DNA from: Streptomyces luteolus
Lineage (GTDB): Bacteria; Actinomycetota; Actinomycetes; Streptomycetales; Streptomycetaceae
Length of the DNA: 64,000 nucleotides
Direction of reading: 5' to 3'
Assembly: GCF_029968015.1 (NCBI RefSeq)
Contig: NZ_JASCIS010000007.1
Span: 1 to 64,000, forward strand
The position numbers and the translations under genes are program-made. Below, piece by piece: positions 43,760 through 52,289 of the stretch. Under the pieces are notes generated by a model. It was not told where the DNA came from and ran no database searches. It saw only the letters and a list, made by a program, of their open reading frames with translations. Each line of letters begins with the position of its first letter. The first letter of the stretch is position 1.

Positions 43760-43999
43760 TTACTCCGCCGGGTCCTCGTCCGCCCGGCGGGCCGCCTTCA
43801 GCACGTCCTCCTCGACGGCTTCCCGGCTCCGGCCCGTCGCCTCCGCGTGCCGGGCGATCGCGGACTGCACGTCCACCGAGGCCTGGCGCCATCGCTCCCG
43901 CTGTGCGTCGTACGCCTCGCCGGAGAGGCCCGCGAGCTTCGCCCGCTCTTCCTCCGCGAAGCGTTCCAGCCTGATCAGTTCATCGGAGATCTCAACCAC
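43760..43999 (-). CDS. Small conserved helical protein, unknown function
   Basis: 79 residues, highly charged and predicted to be all helix (ELIRLERFAEEERAKLAGLS, VDVQSAIARHAEATGRSREA). GTG start. It is convergent with the SGNH hydrolase. No domain is recognised; codon use is typical for the genome. Confidence 0.65.
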   Translation of the reverse strand: MVEISDELIRLERFAEEERAKLAGLSGEAYDAQRERWRQASVDVQSAIARHAEATGRSREAVEEDVLKAARRADEDPAE

Positions 44000-44082
44000 A
44001 CTCGAATCCTAGGGACCCGGGACGCGGCGCGCGATCGTACGGAGAAGTCGCGATCGTACGGATGAGGTGGGCCAGGTACGGC

Positions 44083-44364
44083 TCAGAGGGTGAGCAACCC
44101 GAGGATTCCCGGCGCCAGTTGGCCGACGCAGGCCGCGGCCAGGCCCAGGAGCAGGCCCGCGAGGTGTACGTGGCGGCGCCGGGCGCGGTCTCCGTGCTGC
44201 GCCTCGCGGACCAGGCCGACCAGGGCCACGGCGATGGCGACGACGCCCGCGGTGGTCGCGTCGAACCAGTTCACGCCGAGCGTCAGGAGCGCCGCCGCCC
44301 CGACAGCGAGGCTCGCCAGCGCGTGTATCCAGGCCGCGGCACTGCCGCTGCGCACCTTGTTCAC
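44083..44364 (-). CDS. Small membrane protein, unknown function
   Basis: 93 residues with two or three hydrophobic helices (AAAWIHALASLAVGAAALLT, TAGVVAIAVALVGLVREAQH, LAGLLLGLAAACVGQL), separated by a basic loop DRARRRHVH. The GTG at 44364 gives NKVRSGS as the N-terminus. It resembles small Streptomyces membrane proteins of unknown role. Confidence 0.65.
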   Translation of the reverse strand: MNKVRSGSAAAWIHALASLAVGAAALLTLGVNWFDATTAGVVAIAVALVGLVREAQHGDRARRRHVHLAGLLLGLAAACVGQLAPGILGLLTL

Positions 44365-44460
44365 GTGTCCCCCTGCGTCCACCGGGCATGCCCGGTCCCC
44401 CTCGCCCCGCGCGCCGCCGGGCTCGTACGGCGCGACACCCTAGCGAACGGGGGCGAGAGG

Positions 44461-44504
44461 GATCAGCCGGGGATCAGCCGGGGATCAGCCGGGGATCAGC
44501 CGGG
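44461..44504. repeat. Four tandem 11-mers GATCAGCCGGG
   Basis: Exact repeats in the 170-bp gap between the membrane protein gene and the LLM oxidoreductase stop. Intergenic slippage array with no further features. Confidence 0.9.
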
Positions 44505-44535
44505 CTCCTCCGGGGCCGTCGCCCCGGCCCCGCGT

Positions 44536-45459
44536 TCAGGACAGCTGGGACTGCACCTGCGACGAGATGAGCTCCAGGTGCTCCAGATCGTCCAGGTCGA
44601 GAATCTGCAGGTACACGCGGCGCGAGCCGATCTCCGCGTACCGGCCGAGCTTGTCGACGACCTCGGCGGGCGAACCGGCCAGGCCGTTGGCGCGCAGCTC
44701 GGTCACATCGCGGCCGATGGCCTGGGCACGCCGGGCCACCTCCGCCTCGTCCTTGCCGACGCAGACGACCAGGGCGTTGGAGTACACCAGCGCGTCGGGC
44801 GCCCGGCCGAACTGCTCGGCGGCCGCACGCACCCGGCCGAACTGGCGCTCGCTGTCCTCGATCGACGCGAACGGGATGTTGAACTCGTCCGCGTACCGCG
44901 CGGCGAGACGCGGTGTGCGGGTCGCGCCGTGGCCGCCGATCAGCACCGGGATCTTCCGCTGGACGGGCTTGGGAAGGGCGGGCGAGTCGGCGAGGCGGTA
45001 GTGCCTGCCGTCGAAGTCGAAGGTCTCGCCGACCTTCGTACCCCACAGGCCCGTGACGATCGCCAGCTGCTCCTCGAGGCGGGCGAACTTCTCCTTCGGG
45101 AACGGAATGCCGTACGCGGTGTGCTCCTCCTCGAACCAGCCCGCGCCCAGGCCCAGTTCGACACGGCCGCCGGACATCTGGTCGATCTGCGCGACCTGGA
45201 TGGCGAGCACGCCGGGCAGCCGGAACGTACCGGCCGTCATCAGGGTGCCGAGCCGGATCCGGCGGGTCTCACGGGCGAGACCGGCCAGGGTGATCCAGGC
45301 GTCGGTCGGGCCGGGCAGGCCGTCGCTCGATCCCATCCGCAGATAGTGGTCGGACCGGAAGAAGGCGTCGAAGCCCAGGTCCTCGGTGGCCTTCGCGACG
45401 GTCAGCAGCGTGTCGTAGGTGGCCCCCTGCTGGGGCTCGGTGAAGATGCGCAGATCCAT
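44536..45459 (-). CDS. LLM-class (F420-dependent) oxidoreductase
   Basis: 307 residues of the luciferase-like TIM barrel. DLGFDAFFRSDHYLRMG, RIRLGTLMTAGTFRLPGVLA, GRVELGLGAGWFEEEHTAYG and VLIGGHGATRTPRLAARYAD match the F420-dependent subgroup common in actinobacteria. The ATG giving MDLRIFTEP is selected since AGGA lies 8 bases upstream; an ATG 9 bases earlier has a worse spacing. It is a single gene with no visible partner. Confidence 0.9.
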   Translation of the reverse strand: MDLRIFTEPQQGATYDTLLTVAKATEDLGFDAFFRSDHYLRMGSSDGLPGPTDAWITLAGLARETRRIRLGTLMTAGTFRLPGVLAIQVAQIDQMSGGRVELGLGAGWFEEEHTAYGIPFPKEKFARLEEQLAIVTGLWGTKVGETFDFDGRHYRLADSPALPKPVQRKIPVLIGGHGATRTPRLAARYADEFNIPFASIEDSERQFGRVRAAAEQFGRAPDALVYSNALVVCVGKDEAEVARRAQAIGRDVTELRANGLAGSPAEVVDKLGRYAEIGSRRVYLQILDLDDLEHLELISSQVQSQLS

Positions 45460-45769
45460 GGAGTCCATCCTGCATCCTGCATCCCCCACCGAGCCGCCTC
45501 GGCCCGACCGGGCTCCGCTCGACTCGGCTCTGCTCAACCGGGCCCGGCTCCGCTCGACTCGGCTCTGCTCGACTCGGGGTACCTCCCTGCTCCGGGATGG
45601 CACCTCCCGGCCGAAGGCTGGGGAAGCGGCCGAAGGTTGGGGGACGGTGCGTCGGCGCGCGCCCCGGAGGCCGAGGGAGCGTGCCGAGCCCCGGAGCAGG
45701 GAGAGCGTGCCAGGCGTCGCGGGCCCGCGAAAACCGGGGAGACGGGCCCTGGGTCCGTCCGCCCGCGCC
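45460..45769. other. Non-coding, repeat-containing stretch
   Basis: 310 bases between two leftward genes. It contains a 25-bp direct repeat (GGCTCCGCTCGACTCGGCTC and TGCTC) at 45511-45535 and 45546-45570, and further degenerate CCGGCCGAAGG(C/T)TGGGGAAGC-type duplications near 45600-45640. No gene or clear terminator is supported. Confidence 0.6.
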
Positions 45770-46669
45770 TCAGCTCCGGGCCGTGAGGAACTCCTCCACC
45801 TCGTCGCGTGACGGCGCGGACGGCTGTGCCCCGGTGCGGGTCGTGCTGATCGCCGCCGCCGCGCACGCCCAGCGCGCCGCCTGCTCCAACGTACGGTCCT
45901 CCGCGAGCGCGACGGCCAGGGCGCCGCAGAAGGAATCGCCCGCTCCGGTCGTGTCGGTCGGGGTCACGCGGAACGCGGGGATGTGCAGGCTCGACGTACC
46001 TTCGAGGAGCAGCACGCCGTCGCCGCCGAGGGTGACGACCACCGCGCCCGCGCCGGTCAACTTCCTTGCCGCGGCGATGATCTCGTCGACGGTCCGGGCC
46101 TCCGGGGTGTCGGTGAGCGCGGCGAGTTCGGTGCGGTTCGGTACGAGCAGGTCCACCTTCGAGGGCGGTACGGCGCCCTCGACCGCGGGGGCCGGGTTGT
46201 AGAGGACGAGGCCGCCCGCGAGGCGCGCCGCGGCGTGGTTGGCCGCGTCCGGCACCTCCTGCTGGAGGACGGTGACCTTGGCGGCGGCGAGCGGGCTCGC
46301 GGCCTTCTCGCAATCGGCGGCCGTCAGGCGGGAGTTGGCGCCGGGGCTCACGATGATGGAGTTCTCGCCGTCCGGGTTCACGGCGATGAGCGCACGGCCG
46401 GTGGGCACACTCTCCGTCCGCAGGATGTGGGTGGTGTCCACACCCTGCGCGCGGGCCGCGCCCACAAGGACGTCGGCCGCGTCGTCGTCGCCCACGCGCC
46501 CGACGAACGCGACGTCGCCGCCGAGGCGGGCCGCGGCCACGGCCTGGTTGGCGCCCTTGCCGCCGGGGTGCTGCACGATGTCGCCGCCGAGGACGGTCTC
46601 CCCGGGGACGGGGTGGTGCGGCACCGGGACGATGAGATCCAGGTTGAGACTTCCGACGACGGCGATCAC
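45770..46669 (-). CDS. rbsK: Ribokinase
   Basis: 299 residues of the PfkB family. VVGSLNLDLIVPV, HPGGKGANQAVAAARLG (signature 1), VVVTLGGDGVLLL and TDTTGAGDSFCGALAVALAE (signature 2, catalytic Asp in GAGD) are all present. It phosphorylates ribose to ribose 5-phosphate. The GTG at 46669 follows GGAGGAAG inside the end of lacI and overlaps its stop (GTGA). Ribose is supplied by the divergent nucleoside hydrolase. Confidence 0.94.
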   Translation of the reverse strand: MIAVVGSLNLDLIVPVPHHPVPGETVLGGDIVQHPGGKGANQAVAAARLGGDVAFVGRVGDDDAADVLVGAARAQGVDTTHILRTESVPTGRALIAVNPDGENSIIVSPGANSRLTAADCEKAASPLAAAKVTVLQQEVPDAANHAAARLAGGLVLYNPAPAVEGAVPPSKVDLLVPNRTELAALTDTPEARTVDEIIAAARKLTGAGAVVVTLGGDGVLLLEGTSSLHIPAFRVTPTDTTGAGDSFCGALAVALAEDRTLEQAARWACAAAAISTTRTGAQPSAPSRDEVEEFLTARS

Positions 46670-47847
46670 TGCGCTTCCTCCACCTTTGCGGTCAAGTCCT
46701 GCTGTGCGGTCATGTCCTGCTGTGCGGTCACGTCCTGCTGTGCGGTCATGTCCTGCTCGTTCCTGGCACTGTGCCCACTCTGCCGCCGCGCCGCGCTGGA
46801 TTCCCGTACGACGAGGTCCGGCGCGAGCCGTATCGTGCGGTGCGGGCGGGTGCCGTCCTGCGGGGGGCGGCGGAGCAACCGGGCGGCCTCCGCGGCGAGT
46901 TCGGACACCGGCTGGCGGACCGTGGTGATGCCGGGCGCGGACAGGGTGGCCATCGGGATGTCGTCGAAGCCGGTGACCGCGACCTGTCCCGGCACGTCCA
47001 CGCCGCGCTGCTGGAGCCGCTGCAGGGCGCCGATGGCGATCAGGTCGTTGGCGCACACCAGCGCGTCGGGGAGCCCGCCCCCGCTCGGCGCGCATCGGCC
47101 GGGTTCGCCCTCGGGCCCGGGCTCGCCGTCCCGCGGCCCGCTCTCCCACAGCTCGTCGACCGCCGCCCGGCCCCACTCCGCGGAGAAGTCGCCGAGGAGC
47201 ACCCGGTCCGGCGCGCCCGGGTCGAGGGCGGCGGCCCCGGACTCGTACGCGAGGCGTCGCTCGGCGGCCGCGGAGGCCGTGCCGGCGGCGCCGATGAAGC
47301 AGACGCGGCGGCGGCCGACCGCGGCGAGGTGGTCGAGGACGAGGGCCATGCCCGTGGCGTTGTCGACGGCGACCGAGTCCGCGACGCCCGTACCGCAGCC
47401 GCGGTCCATCAGGACGAGCGGGACGCGCGCCGCCGCCGCGGCCACCGCCTCGCGGCTGCGCCGCTCGTGGGCCGGGATGACGAGGAGGGCGTCGACGCGG
47501 CGGGCGAGCAGGTCGGCGATGTGCTCGGCCTCGGCCTCGGGGTCGTCGTCGCAGTCGGCGAGGAGGACGGCGCGGCCGTCGGCGTGCAGGGCGTGCGTCA
47601 ACGCGCGGACGAGGGTGGGGTAGAAGGGGTTGGTGATCTGCGGCAGGACCAGGCCGACGGTGCCGGTGGCGCGGCTGCGGAGCGCGCGGGCGGCGTGGTT
47701 GGGGCGGTAGCCGAGCTGCGCGGCGGCGGCGCGGACGCGCGCGGCGGTCTCGGCGCCGACGGGGCGGGTGCCGGCCAGGACGCGGGAGACGGTTGCGACG
47801 GAGCAGCCCGAGGCACGGGCCACGTCGCGCAGCGTTGCATCGGTCAC
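46666..47847 (-). CDS. LacI-family repressor with a repeat tail
   Basis: 393 residues. The LacI helix-turn-helix (ATLRDVARASGCSVATVSRV) is followed by a hinge and a periplasmic-binding-protein-like effector domain. The GTG at 47847 fits AGGAG 6 bases upstream; an ATG 21 bases earlier is possible. The C-terminus ends in four copies of an (M/V/L)TAQQD-type hexapeptide, coded by an 18-bp tandem repeat (46687-46758). It overlaps rbsK and is divergent from the nucleoside hydrolase, with palindromic operators between. Confidence 0.92.
   Translation of the reverse strand: MTDATLRDVARASGCSVATVSRVLAGTRPVGAETAARVRAAAAQLGYRPNHAARALRSRATGTVGLVLPQITNPFYPTLVRALTHALHADGRAVLLADCDDDPEAEAEHIADLLARRVDALLVIPAHERRSREAVAAAAARVPLVLMDRGCGTGVADSVAVDNATGMALVLDHLAAVGRRRVCFIGAAGTASAAAERRLAYESGAAALDPGAPDRVLLGDFSAEWGRAAVDELWESGPRDGEPGPEGEPGRCAPSGGGLPDALVCANDLIAIGALQRLQQRGVDVPGQVAVTGFDDIPMATLSAPGITTVRQPVSELAAEAARLLRRPPQDGTRPHRTIRLAPDLVVRESSAARRQSGHSARNEQDMTAQQDVTAQQDMTAQQDLTAKVEEAQ
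46687..46758. repeat. Four tandem 18-bp repeats at the 3' end of the lacI-family gene
   Basis: TGCGGTCA(A/T/C)GTCCTGCTG repeated four times with single substitutions. In frame, it codes the tail TAQQD-(M/V/L) units, so expansion changes only tail length. It also lies just upstream of the rbsK ribosome binding site. Confidence 0.92.
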
Positions 47848-47945
47848 GCCCGGCTCCTGCCTCTTCATCCGCTTCACCCCTGCGTCCCGGCCCGCCGATC
47901 GGCCGACCGAGCCCCCTCCGGCCCGCCTCGCTCCGCCAGAGTTTC

Positions 47946-47958
47946 GGAAAACGTTATC
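47946..47958. promoter_or_regulatory. LacI-type operator, site 1 (GGAAAACGTTATC)
   Basis: An imperfect palindrome centred on a CG step (AACGTT core), typical of LacI/GalR-family operators, about 100 bp upstream of the repressor start. Confidence 0.65.
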
Positions 47959-48077
47959 AGCAGCCGCCCCCAACGACCACTGCCTCTTCGGCTCCTCTGA
48001 CGTGCCCGTTAGCTGATCATCTCGACGGGCCTCCCCAGGCTGCCATTGACATAATTCGGGCGCCTGCTCATCCTCTC

Positions 48078-48093
48078 GGGAGAACGTTTTCCC
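48078..48093. promoter_or_regulatory. LacI-type operator, site 2 (GGGAGAACGTTTTCCC)
   Basis: A 16-bp palindrome with one mismatch, sharing the AACGTT core with site 1 (132 bp away) and 47 bp upstream of the nucleoside hydrolase ATG. Two sites allow DNA looping over the divergent promoters. Confidence 0.75.
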
Positions 48094-48139
48094 ACCGTCG
48101 CCCGCGAGCGGCGGTTCAGCTGGACAAAGAGGTTCCGCG

Positions 48140-49087
48140 ATGCCCCGAAAGATCATTCTCGACTGCGACCCCGGGCACGACGACGCCATCGCCATGCTGC
48201 TCGCGCACGGCAACCCGGACGTCGAGCTCGTCGCCGTCACCACCGTCGTCGGCAACCAGACCCTGGAGAAGGTCACCCGCAACGCCCTCTCGGTGGCCCG
48301 CATCGCGAACATCACCGGCGTCCCCTTCGCCGCCGGCTGCCCCCGTCCGCTGGTGCGCGAGGTCGAGACGGCGCCGGACATCCACGGCGAGTCCGGCATC
48401 GACGGCCCCGTCATGCCGGAGCCCGCCCTGGAGCTCGACGAGCGGCACGCCGTCGACCTCATCATCGACACCGTGATGAGCCACGAGCCCGGCGAGATCA
48501 CCCTCGTACCGACCGCCGGACTCACCAACATCGCCCTCGCCGTACGCAAGGAGCCGCGCATCGCCGAGCGGGTCCGCGAGGTCGTCCTGATGGGCGGCGG
48601 CTACCACCAGGGCAACTGGAGCCCGGTCGCCGAGTTCAACATCAAGATCGACCCGGAGGCGGCGCACATCGTCTTCAACGAGCGCTGGCCCGTCACGATG
48701 GTCGGCCTCGACCTCACCCACCAGGCCCTGGCCACCCCCGAGGTGGTCGAGCGGATCGCGAAGGTCGGCACGGGGCCCGCGAAGTTCGTGAACGAACTCC
48801 TGGACTTCTTCGGCGCCATGTACCTGGAGGCGCAGGGCTTCGCGCACCCGCCGGTGCACGACCCGTGCGCGGTCGCGTACGTCATCGACCCGCGGGTGAT
48901 GACGGTCCGCAAGGCGCCCGTGGACATCGAGCTGACCGGCACCCTCACGCTGGGCATGACCGTGGCGGACTTCCGCGCCCCGGCGCCCGCCGACTGCCGT
49001 ACGCAGGTCGCCGTGGACCTCGACCACCAGCGGTTCTGGAACCTGGTCGTGGACGCCCTGGAGCGGATCGGCGAGGTGACCGTATGA
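48140..49087 (+). CDS. Ribonucleoside hydrolase (IUNH family)
   Basis: 315 residues. The calcium-site motif ILDCDPGHDDAIAMLLAHGN, VAVTTVVGNQTLEKVTRNAL, VVLMGGGYHQGNWSPVAEFN and HDPCAVAYVIDP are the inosine-uridine nucleoside hydrolase signatures. It splits ribonucleosides into base and ribose. ATG after AAGAGGTT. It overlaps the MFS transporter gene by ATGA and is divergent from lacI-rbsK. Confidence 0.95.
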   Translation: MPRKIILDCDPGHDDAIAMLLAHGNPDVELVAVTTVVGNQTLEKVTRNALSVARIANITGVPFAAGCPRPLVREVETAPDIHGESGIDGPVMPEPALELDERHAVDLIIDTVMSHEPGEITLVPTAGLTNIALAVRKEPRIAERVREVVLMGGGYHQGNWSPVAEFNIKIDPEAAHIVFNERWPVTMVGLDLTHQALATPEVVERIAKVGTGPAKFVNELLDFFGAMYLEAQGFAHPPVHDPCAVAYVIDPRVMTVRKAPVDIELTGTLTLGMTVADFRAPAPADCRTQVAVDLDHQRFWNLVVDALERIGEVTV

Positions 49088-50532
49088 GCGCCGCCTCCTC
49101 GGCAACCGCTGCGGCGGGTACGGGCGGCGGGCGCGGCACCCGGATCGTCGTCCTCGTCACCGCGCTGCTCGCGGCCTGCTTCGCGTTCCAGCTGAACGCG
49201 AGCATGCTCAGCCCCGCCCTGAAGAACGTGGAGGAATCGCTCGGCGCGACGTCCGCCGAAGTCGGCCTGACGCAGACGGCGTTCTTCACCTCGGCCGCGC
49301 TGTTCTCGCTGTTCCTGCCGCGCCTCGGCGACCTCGTCGGCCGCCGCAAGGTGCTCACCGGGATGATGGCCCTGATGGTCGTCGGCTGTGTGATCGCGGC
49401 CCTCGCGACGAATGTGCCGACGCTGTTCACCGGCCGGGTCGTCCAGGGCATCTCCGGGCCGACCGTGCCGCTCTGCCTGATCATGCTGCGAAACGAGGTC
49501 CACGACCCGAAGCGGTACGGGCTGCTGCTCGGCGTCATCACGGCCGTCAACGGCGGGATCGCGGGCGTCGACTCGATCGCGGGCGGCTGGCTCGCCGACC
49601 ACTTCGGCTTCCAGTCGGTGTTCTGGGTGATGGCCGTCGTCGCCGCCCTCGCCGCGCTCCTCGTCGCCACGCTCACCCCGGAGTCGGTGGCCTCGCGCGC
49701 CGACGTCGACGTGCCGCGGATGGACTGGCCCGGAGTGGCGCTGCTCGTCGTGTCGGTCGGCGCGGCCCTGATCGCGCTCAACGAGGCGGGCAAGCTGGCG
49801 GCCGCCGACTGGGTCCTCGTCGCCGGTCTCTTCGTGCTCTCCGCGCTCGCCTTCGCGCTGTTCTGGCGTACGGAGAACCGCAGCCCGCACCCGCTGGTCG
49901 CCACCCGGCATCTGCGCCGCCGCTCCACGTGGGCGCTGCTGCTCACGACCGTGCTCACCATGACCGGTGTGTTCGCGGTGATGAACGGCCTGATCCCCGC
50001 CTTCGCGCAGGACGCCGAGGCCGGATTCGGCATGACCGCCGAGGCCTCGGCCTGGTGGACGCTCACTCCGTACGCCCTCGCGGGCCTCGCCATGGGCCCG
50101 ATCGCCGGGCGTCTCGCGGCGTCCTTCGGCTACGGGCGGATCCTGCGCATCGGCCTGGTCGGCGCCGCCGCGATGGTGGGCCTGATGATCGTCACGCTGC
50201 AGGGCGACTCGCGGGCGCTGCTGCTCGCCTCGTCGGTCCTCATCGGCGTCACGTACGCGGGCATCGGCAACATCGTCCTCAACGGCCTCGGCATCGTGCT
50301 CTCCCCGCGCGAGAACCCGGGCTTCCTGCCGGGCCTGAACGCGGGCGCGTTCAACCTGGGCGCGGGCCTCAGCTTCGCCGTCCTGTACGCGGTCCAGACG
50401 GCGGCCAAGCCGGACGATCCGACCTCGGCGGCGGGCTATACGGCGGGCATGATCGCCGGTGTCGCGCTCCTCGCGGCGGCGTTCGCGACGTCGTTCCTGA
50501 TTCCCAAGCCGGTGGAGGCGGAGGTGGACTGA
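49084..50532 (+). CDS. MFS transporter (DHA2-like, putative nucleoside importer)
   Basis: 482 residues with 14 predicted membrane helices (DHA2 layout). LVTALLAACFAFQLNASMLS, PRLGDLVGRRKVLTG (motif A) and SGPTVPLCLIMLRNEV are visible. The family mostly exports drugs, but translational coupling to the nucleoside hydrolase points to nucleoside or base transport; direction is not deducible. Confidence 0.88.
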   Translation: MSAASSATAAAGTGGGRGTRIVVLVTALLAACFAFQLNASMLSPALKNVEESLGATSAEVGLTQTAFFTSAALFSLFLPRLGDLVGRRKVLTGMMALMVVGCVIAALATNVPTLFTGRVVQGISGPTVPLCLIMLRNEVHDPKRYGLLLGVITAVNGGIAGVDSIAGGWLADHFGFQSVFWVMAVVAALAALLVATLTPESVASRADVDVPRMDWPGVALLVVSVGAALIALNEAGKLAAADWVLVAGLFVLSALAFALFWRTENRSPHPLVATRHLRRRSTWALLLTTVLTMTGVFAVMNGLIPAFAQDAEAGFGMTAEASAWWTLTPYALAGLAMGPIAGRLAASFGYGRILRIGLVGAAAMVGLMIVTLQGDSRALLLASSVLIGVTYAGIGNIVLNGLGIVLSPRENPGFLPGLNAGAFNLGAGLSFAVLYAVQTAAKPDDPTSAAGYTAGMIAGVALLAAAFATSFLIPKPVEAEVD

Positions 50533-50799
50533 GTTTTCCCCTCCCCGCCCCTTCCCGAAAGCCTGCTGCGCTTCGGGGGCCAGCCCCCGGACCCCCTCCC
50601 CCAAGCTCTCGGCTTCGCTCGAGCAGGGGGGACCCCCATCTCAAACGCCGGAGGGGCTGATTGATAGGGGCGCGGGGAACTGCGCATCTTTTAGGGGCGC
50701 GGGACTGTGACATTGGCGGCTCCGCCGCGGGGCGCGACCAGCCACGACGGCGCCGCAGCCGAACGACGCATCAGGGGGTCCGGGGGCCGGTCCGGGGGC
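50533..50799. other. Repeat-built intergenic stretch after the MFS gene
   Basis: It contains a CCCCTCCCCGCCCCTTCCCG box, 86-bp repeat copy 3 (50575-50660), two AGGGGCGCGGG units and GCGACCAGCCACGACGGCGC, in the same order as after copy 2. No gene. It probably terminates the nucleoside operon against the convergent downstream gene. Confidence 0.7.
50575..50660 (+). repeat. 86-bp intergenic repeat, copy 3
   Basis: Identical by eye to 15027-15112 and 26684-26769. It starts 43 bases after the transporter stop. Confidence 0.9.
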
Positions 50800-51273
50800 C
50801 TAGGGAGGCGCCCAGGCCCCCTCGCCGCGTTCCTCGCTGAGCGCCAAGCGACGCAGCATCTCCAGGACGCGGTCGCGGGACTCGTCCGCGGCGTCGATGG
50901 CCTCCACGCAGGTCCAGTAGTGGACTTCGCCCTCGGCCGAGCAGGAGACGCCGACCAGCGCGATGCCCACCTCGCCGAGGAGTCCGCCGAGGCCGACGAG
51001 GGTAGCCCTCGGGTCGCGGATCTCGGTGAGGAGGGCCGCGCGGATCGCCGCCGTGCCGGGGTGGGCGGCGGCGAGGACTCCGCAGCCGCGGCCGCTCACT
51101 TCGCTCAGGGCCAGGGCCTCGCCGCGCAGCGCGGGCGGGCCGCCCACCGCGAGGCGGCTGCCCGTCGCCTGGGCGAGGGCCTCGGCCTGCCAGGCCTCCG
51201 TCAGCACGGACGCCGCGTCGTGTCCGCGCGCGAGAGCGCCTCTGCACTCCCTGATGAGTTCCACCGCGTCCAT
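50800..51273 (-). CDS. Conserved Streptomyces protein, DUF6099-like
   Basis: 157 residues from the ATG giving MDAVELIRECRGALARG. LTEAWQAEALAQATGSRLAV, GGLLGEVGIALVGVSCSAEG and CVEAIDAADESRDRVLEMLR match my memory of the DUF6099 family, which has no known function. The protein is alpha-helical and cytosolic. An AT-rich promoter region (51360-51450) lies upstream. Confidence 0.7.
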   Translation of the reverse strand: MDAVELIRECRGALARGHDAASVLTEAWQAEALAQATGSRLAVGGPPALRGEALALSEVSGRGCGVLAAAHPGTAAIRAALLTEIRDPRATLVGLGGLLGEVGIALVGVSCSAEGEVHYWTCVEAIDAADESRDRVLEMLRRLALSEERGEGAWAPP

Positions 51274-51449
51274 CTGCCGTCCCCGTTCGCCGTGGTGCGA
51301 CCGCCCAACTGCCGAACCGCTCGGGGCAGTTCGGCCGGTCAGTCTCAGTCGCACTCTTCCACTCCACTACCCAGAGTGAAGGTAATCAGACCAAAAGACC
51401 AGGGGAATACGGAAATCTCTGGACAGAAACTCGAATCGGACCCTGTCGA

Positions 51450-51812
51450 TCACTCCGCAGAGTGACGACGAGGGATCTTCGGTTCGGCCGAACCCACCGG
51501 AAAGCGCTGCTCGTTGCGCTCGATCTTCCCAGCCAGAGCGGCCAACGCGTCGATCCCGAGCACCTCGCAGAGCTGCAGCAGATACGCCAGTACGTCGGCG
51601 ACCTCGTCGGTCACCCGGTGGGCCGACTCGGGGTCGTCCATCACCGAGGCGGACTGCTCGGGCGTCAACCACTGGAAGATCTCGACCAGTTCGGCCGCCT
51701 CCACGCTGAGCGCCGAGACCAGGTTCTTCGGGGTGTGGTACTGCTGCCAGTCGCGCGCCGAGGCGAACTCCGCGAGGCGGCGCTGCAATTGCTTCACGTC
51801 CAGGTCGGTCAC
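51450..51812 (-). CDS. MazG-like nucleotide pyrophosphohydrolase
   Basis: 120 residues. The all-alpha NTP-PPase motifs are EAAELVEIFQWLTPEQ (EExxE type) and DEVADVLAYLLQLCEVLGID (ExxD type). This is the RS21-C6/dCTPase-like branch. It hydrolyses (d)NTPs to NMPs and is thought to clean the nucleotide pool. It is 28 bp downstream of the SepF-like gene in the same direction, so they may be co-transcribed. Confidence 0.9.
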   Translation of the reverse strand: MTDLDVKQLQRRLAEFASARDWQQYHTPKNLVSALSVEAAELVEIFQWLTPEQSASVMDDPESAHRVTDEVADVLAYLLQLCEVLGIDALAALAGKIERNEQRFPVGSAEPKIPRRHSAE

Positions 51813-51840
51813 GCCCCAGGTGTACCACCCGGGTCCGACA

Positions 51841-52239
51841 TCAGCCGCGGGGCGCCGTCGCCCCGTCCTCCACGAGGCCCTGGACCTCGGTGCCGGGCGG
51901 AGTGAGCAGGAAGACGTTCCGGTCGACCCGGTGCATGCCGCTGCCGAGGCCCATGACGACGCCGCTGCTGAAGTCCAGTACGCGCTTGGCGACTTCGCTC
52001 TCCGCGCCGGACAGGTCGAGCAGCACCGGGATCTCGGCCATCAGGGTCTCGGCCACCTCACGGGCGTCCGCGAAGACGTTCACCCGGTGCACGACGAACT
52101 GGCGCCGGCTGTCGTACCCGGCCTCCGCCATGGCCCGGTGGCCCGGCCAGGACGGCCACTCGTCGCCGCTGCGCAGCGGCACGACCTGGGCGAGCCCCTC
52201 CCACTGTTCATCAGTGGCGTCGCGCCGGTAGCTGTTCAC
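51841..52239 (-). CDS. SepF-like cell-division protein
   Basis: 132 residues. The SepF core is clear: VHRVNVFADAREVAETLMAE, IPVLLDLSGAESEVAKRVLD, FSSGVVMGLGSGMHRVDRNV and FLLTPPGTEV. SepF anchors FtsZ to the membrane through an N-terminal amphipathic helix. That helix is absent or altered here, and the gene is not in the dcw cluster, so this is more likely one of the Streptomyces SepF-like paralogues (SflA/SflB type), which modulate septation in sporulating hyphae. GTG start at 52239. Confidence 0.85.
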   Translation of the reverse strand: MNSYRRDATDEQWEGLAQVVPLRSGDEWPSWPGHRAMAEAGYDSRRQFVVHRVNVFADAREVAETLMAEIPVLLDLSGAESEVAKRVLDFSSGVVMGLGSGMHRVDRNVFLLTPPGTEVQGLVEDGATAPRG

Positions 52240-52289
52240 TGCCCCACACCCCGTCCGGGCTCGCACTCGTCGTCTGTACCGGCCAATTC

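Noticed and set aside
49084..50532. Calling the MFS transporter a drug exporter
   Set aside because: The fold would allow it, but translational coupling to the nucleoside hydrolase and the LacI operators favour a nucleoside-related substrate; direction left open.
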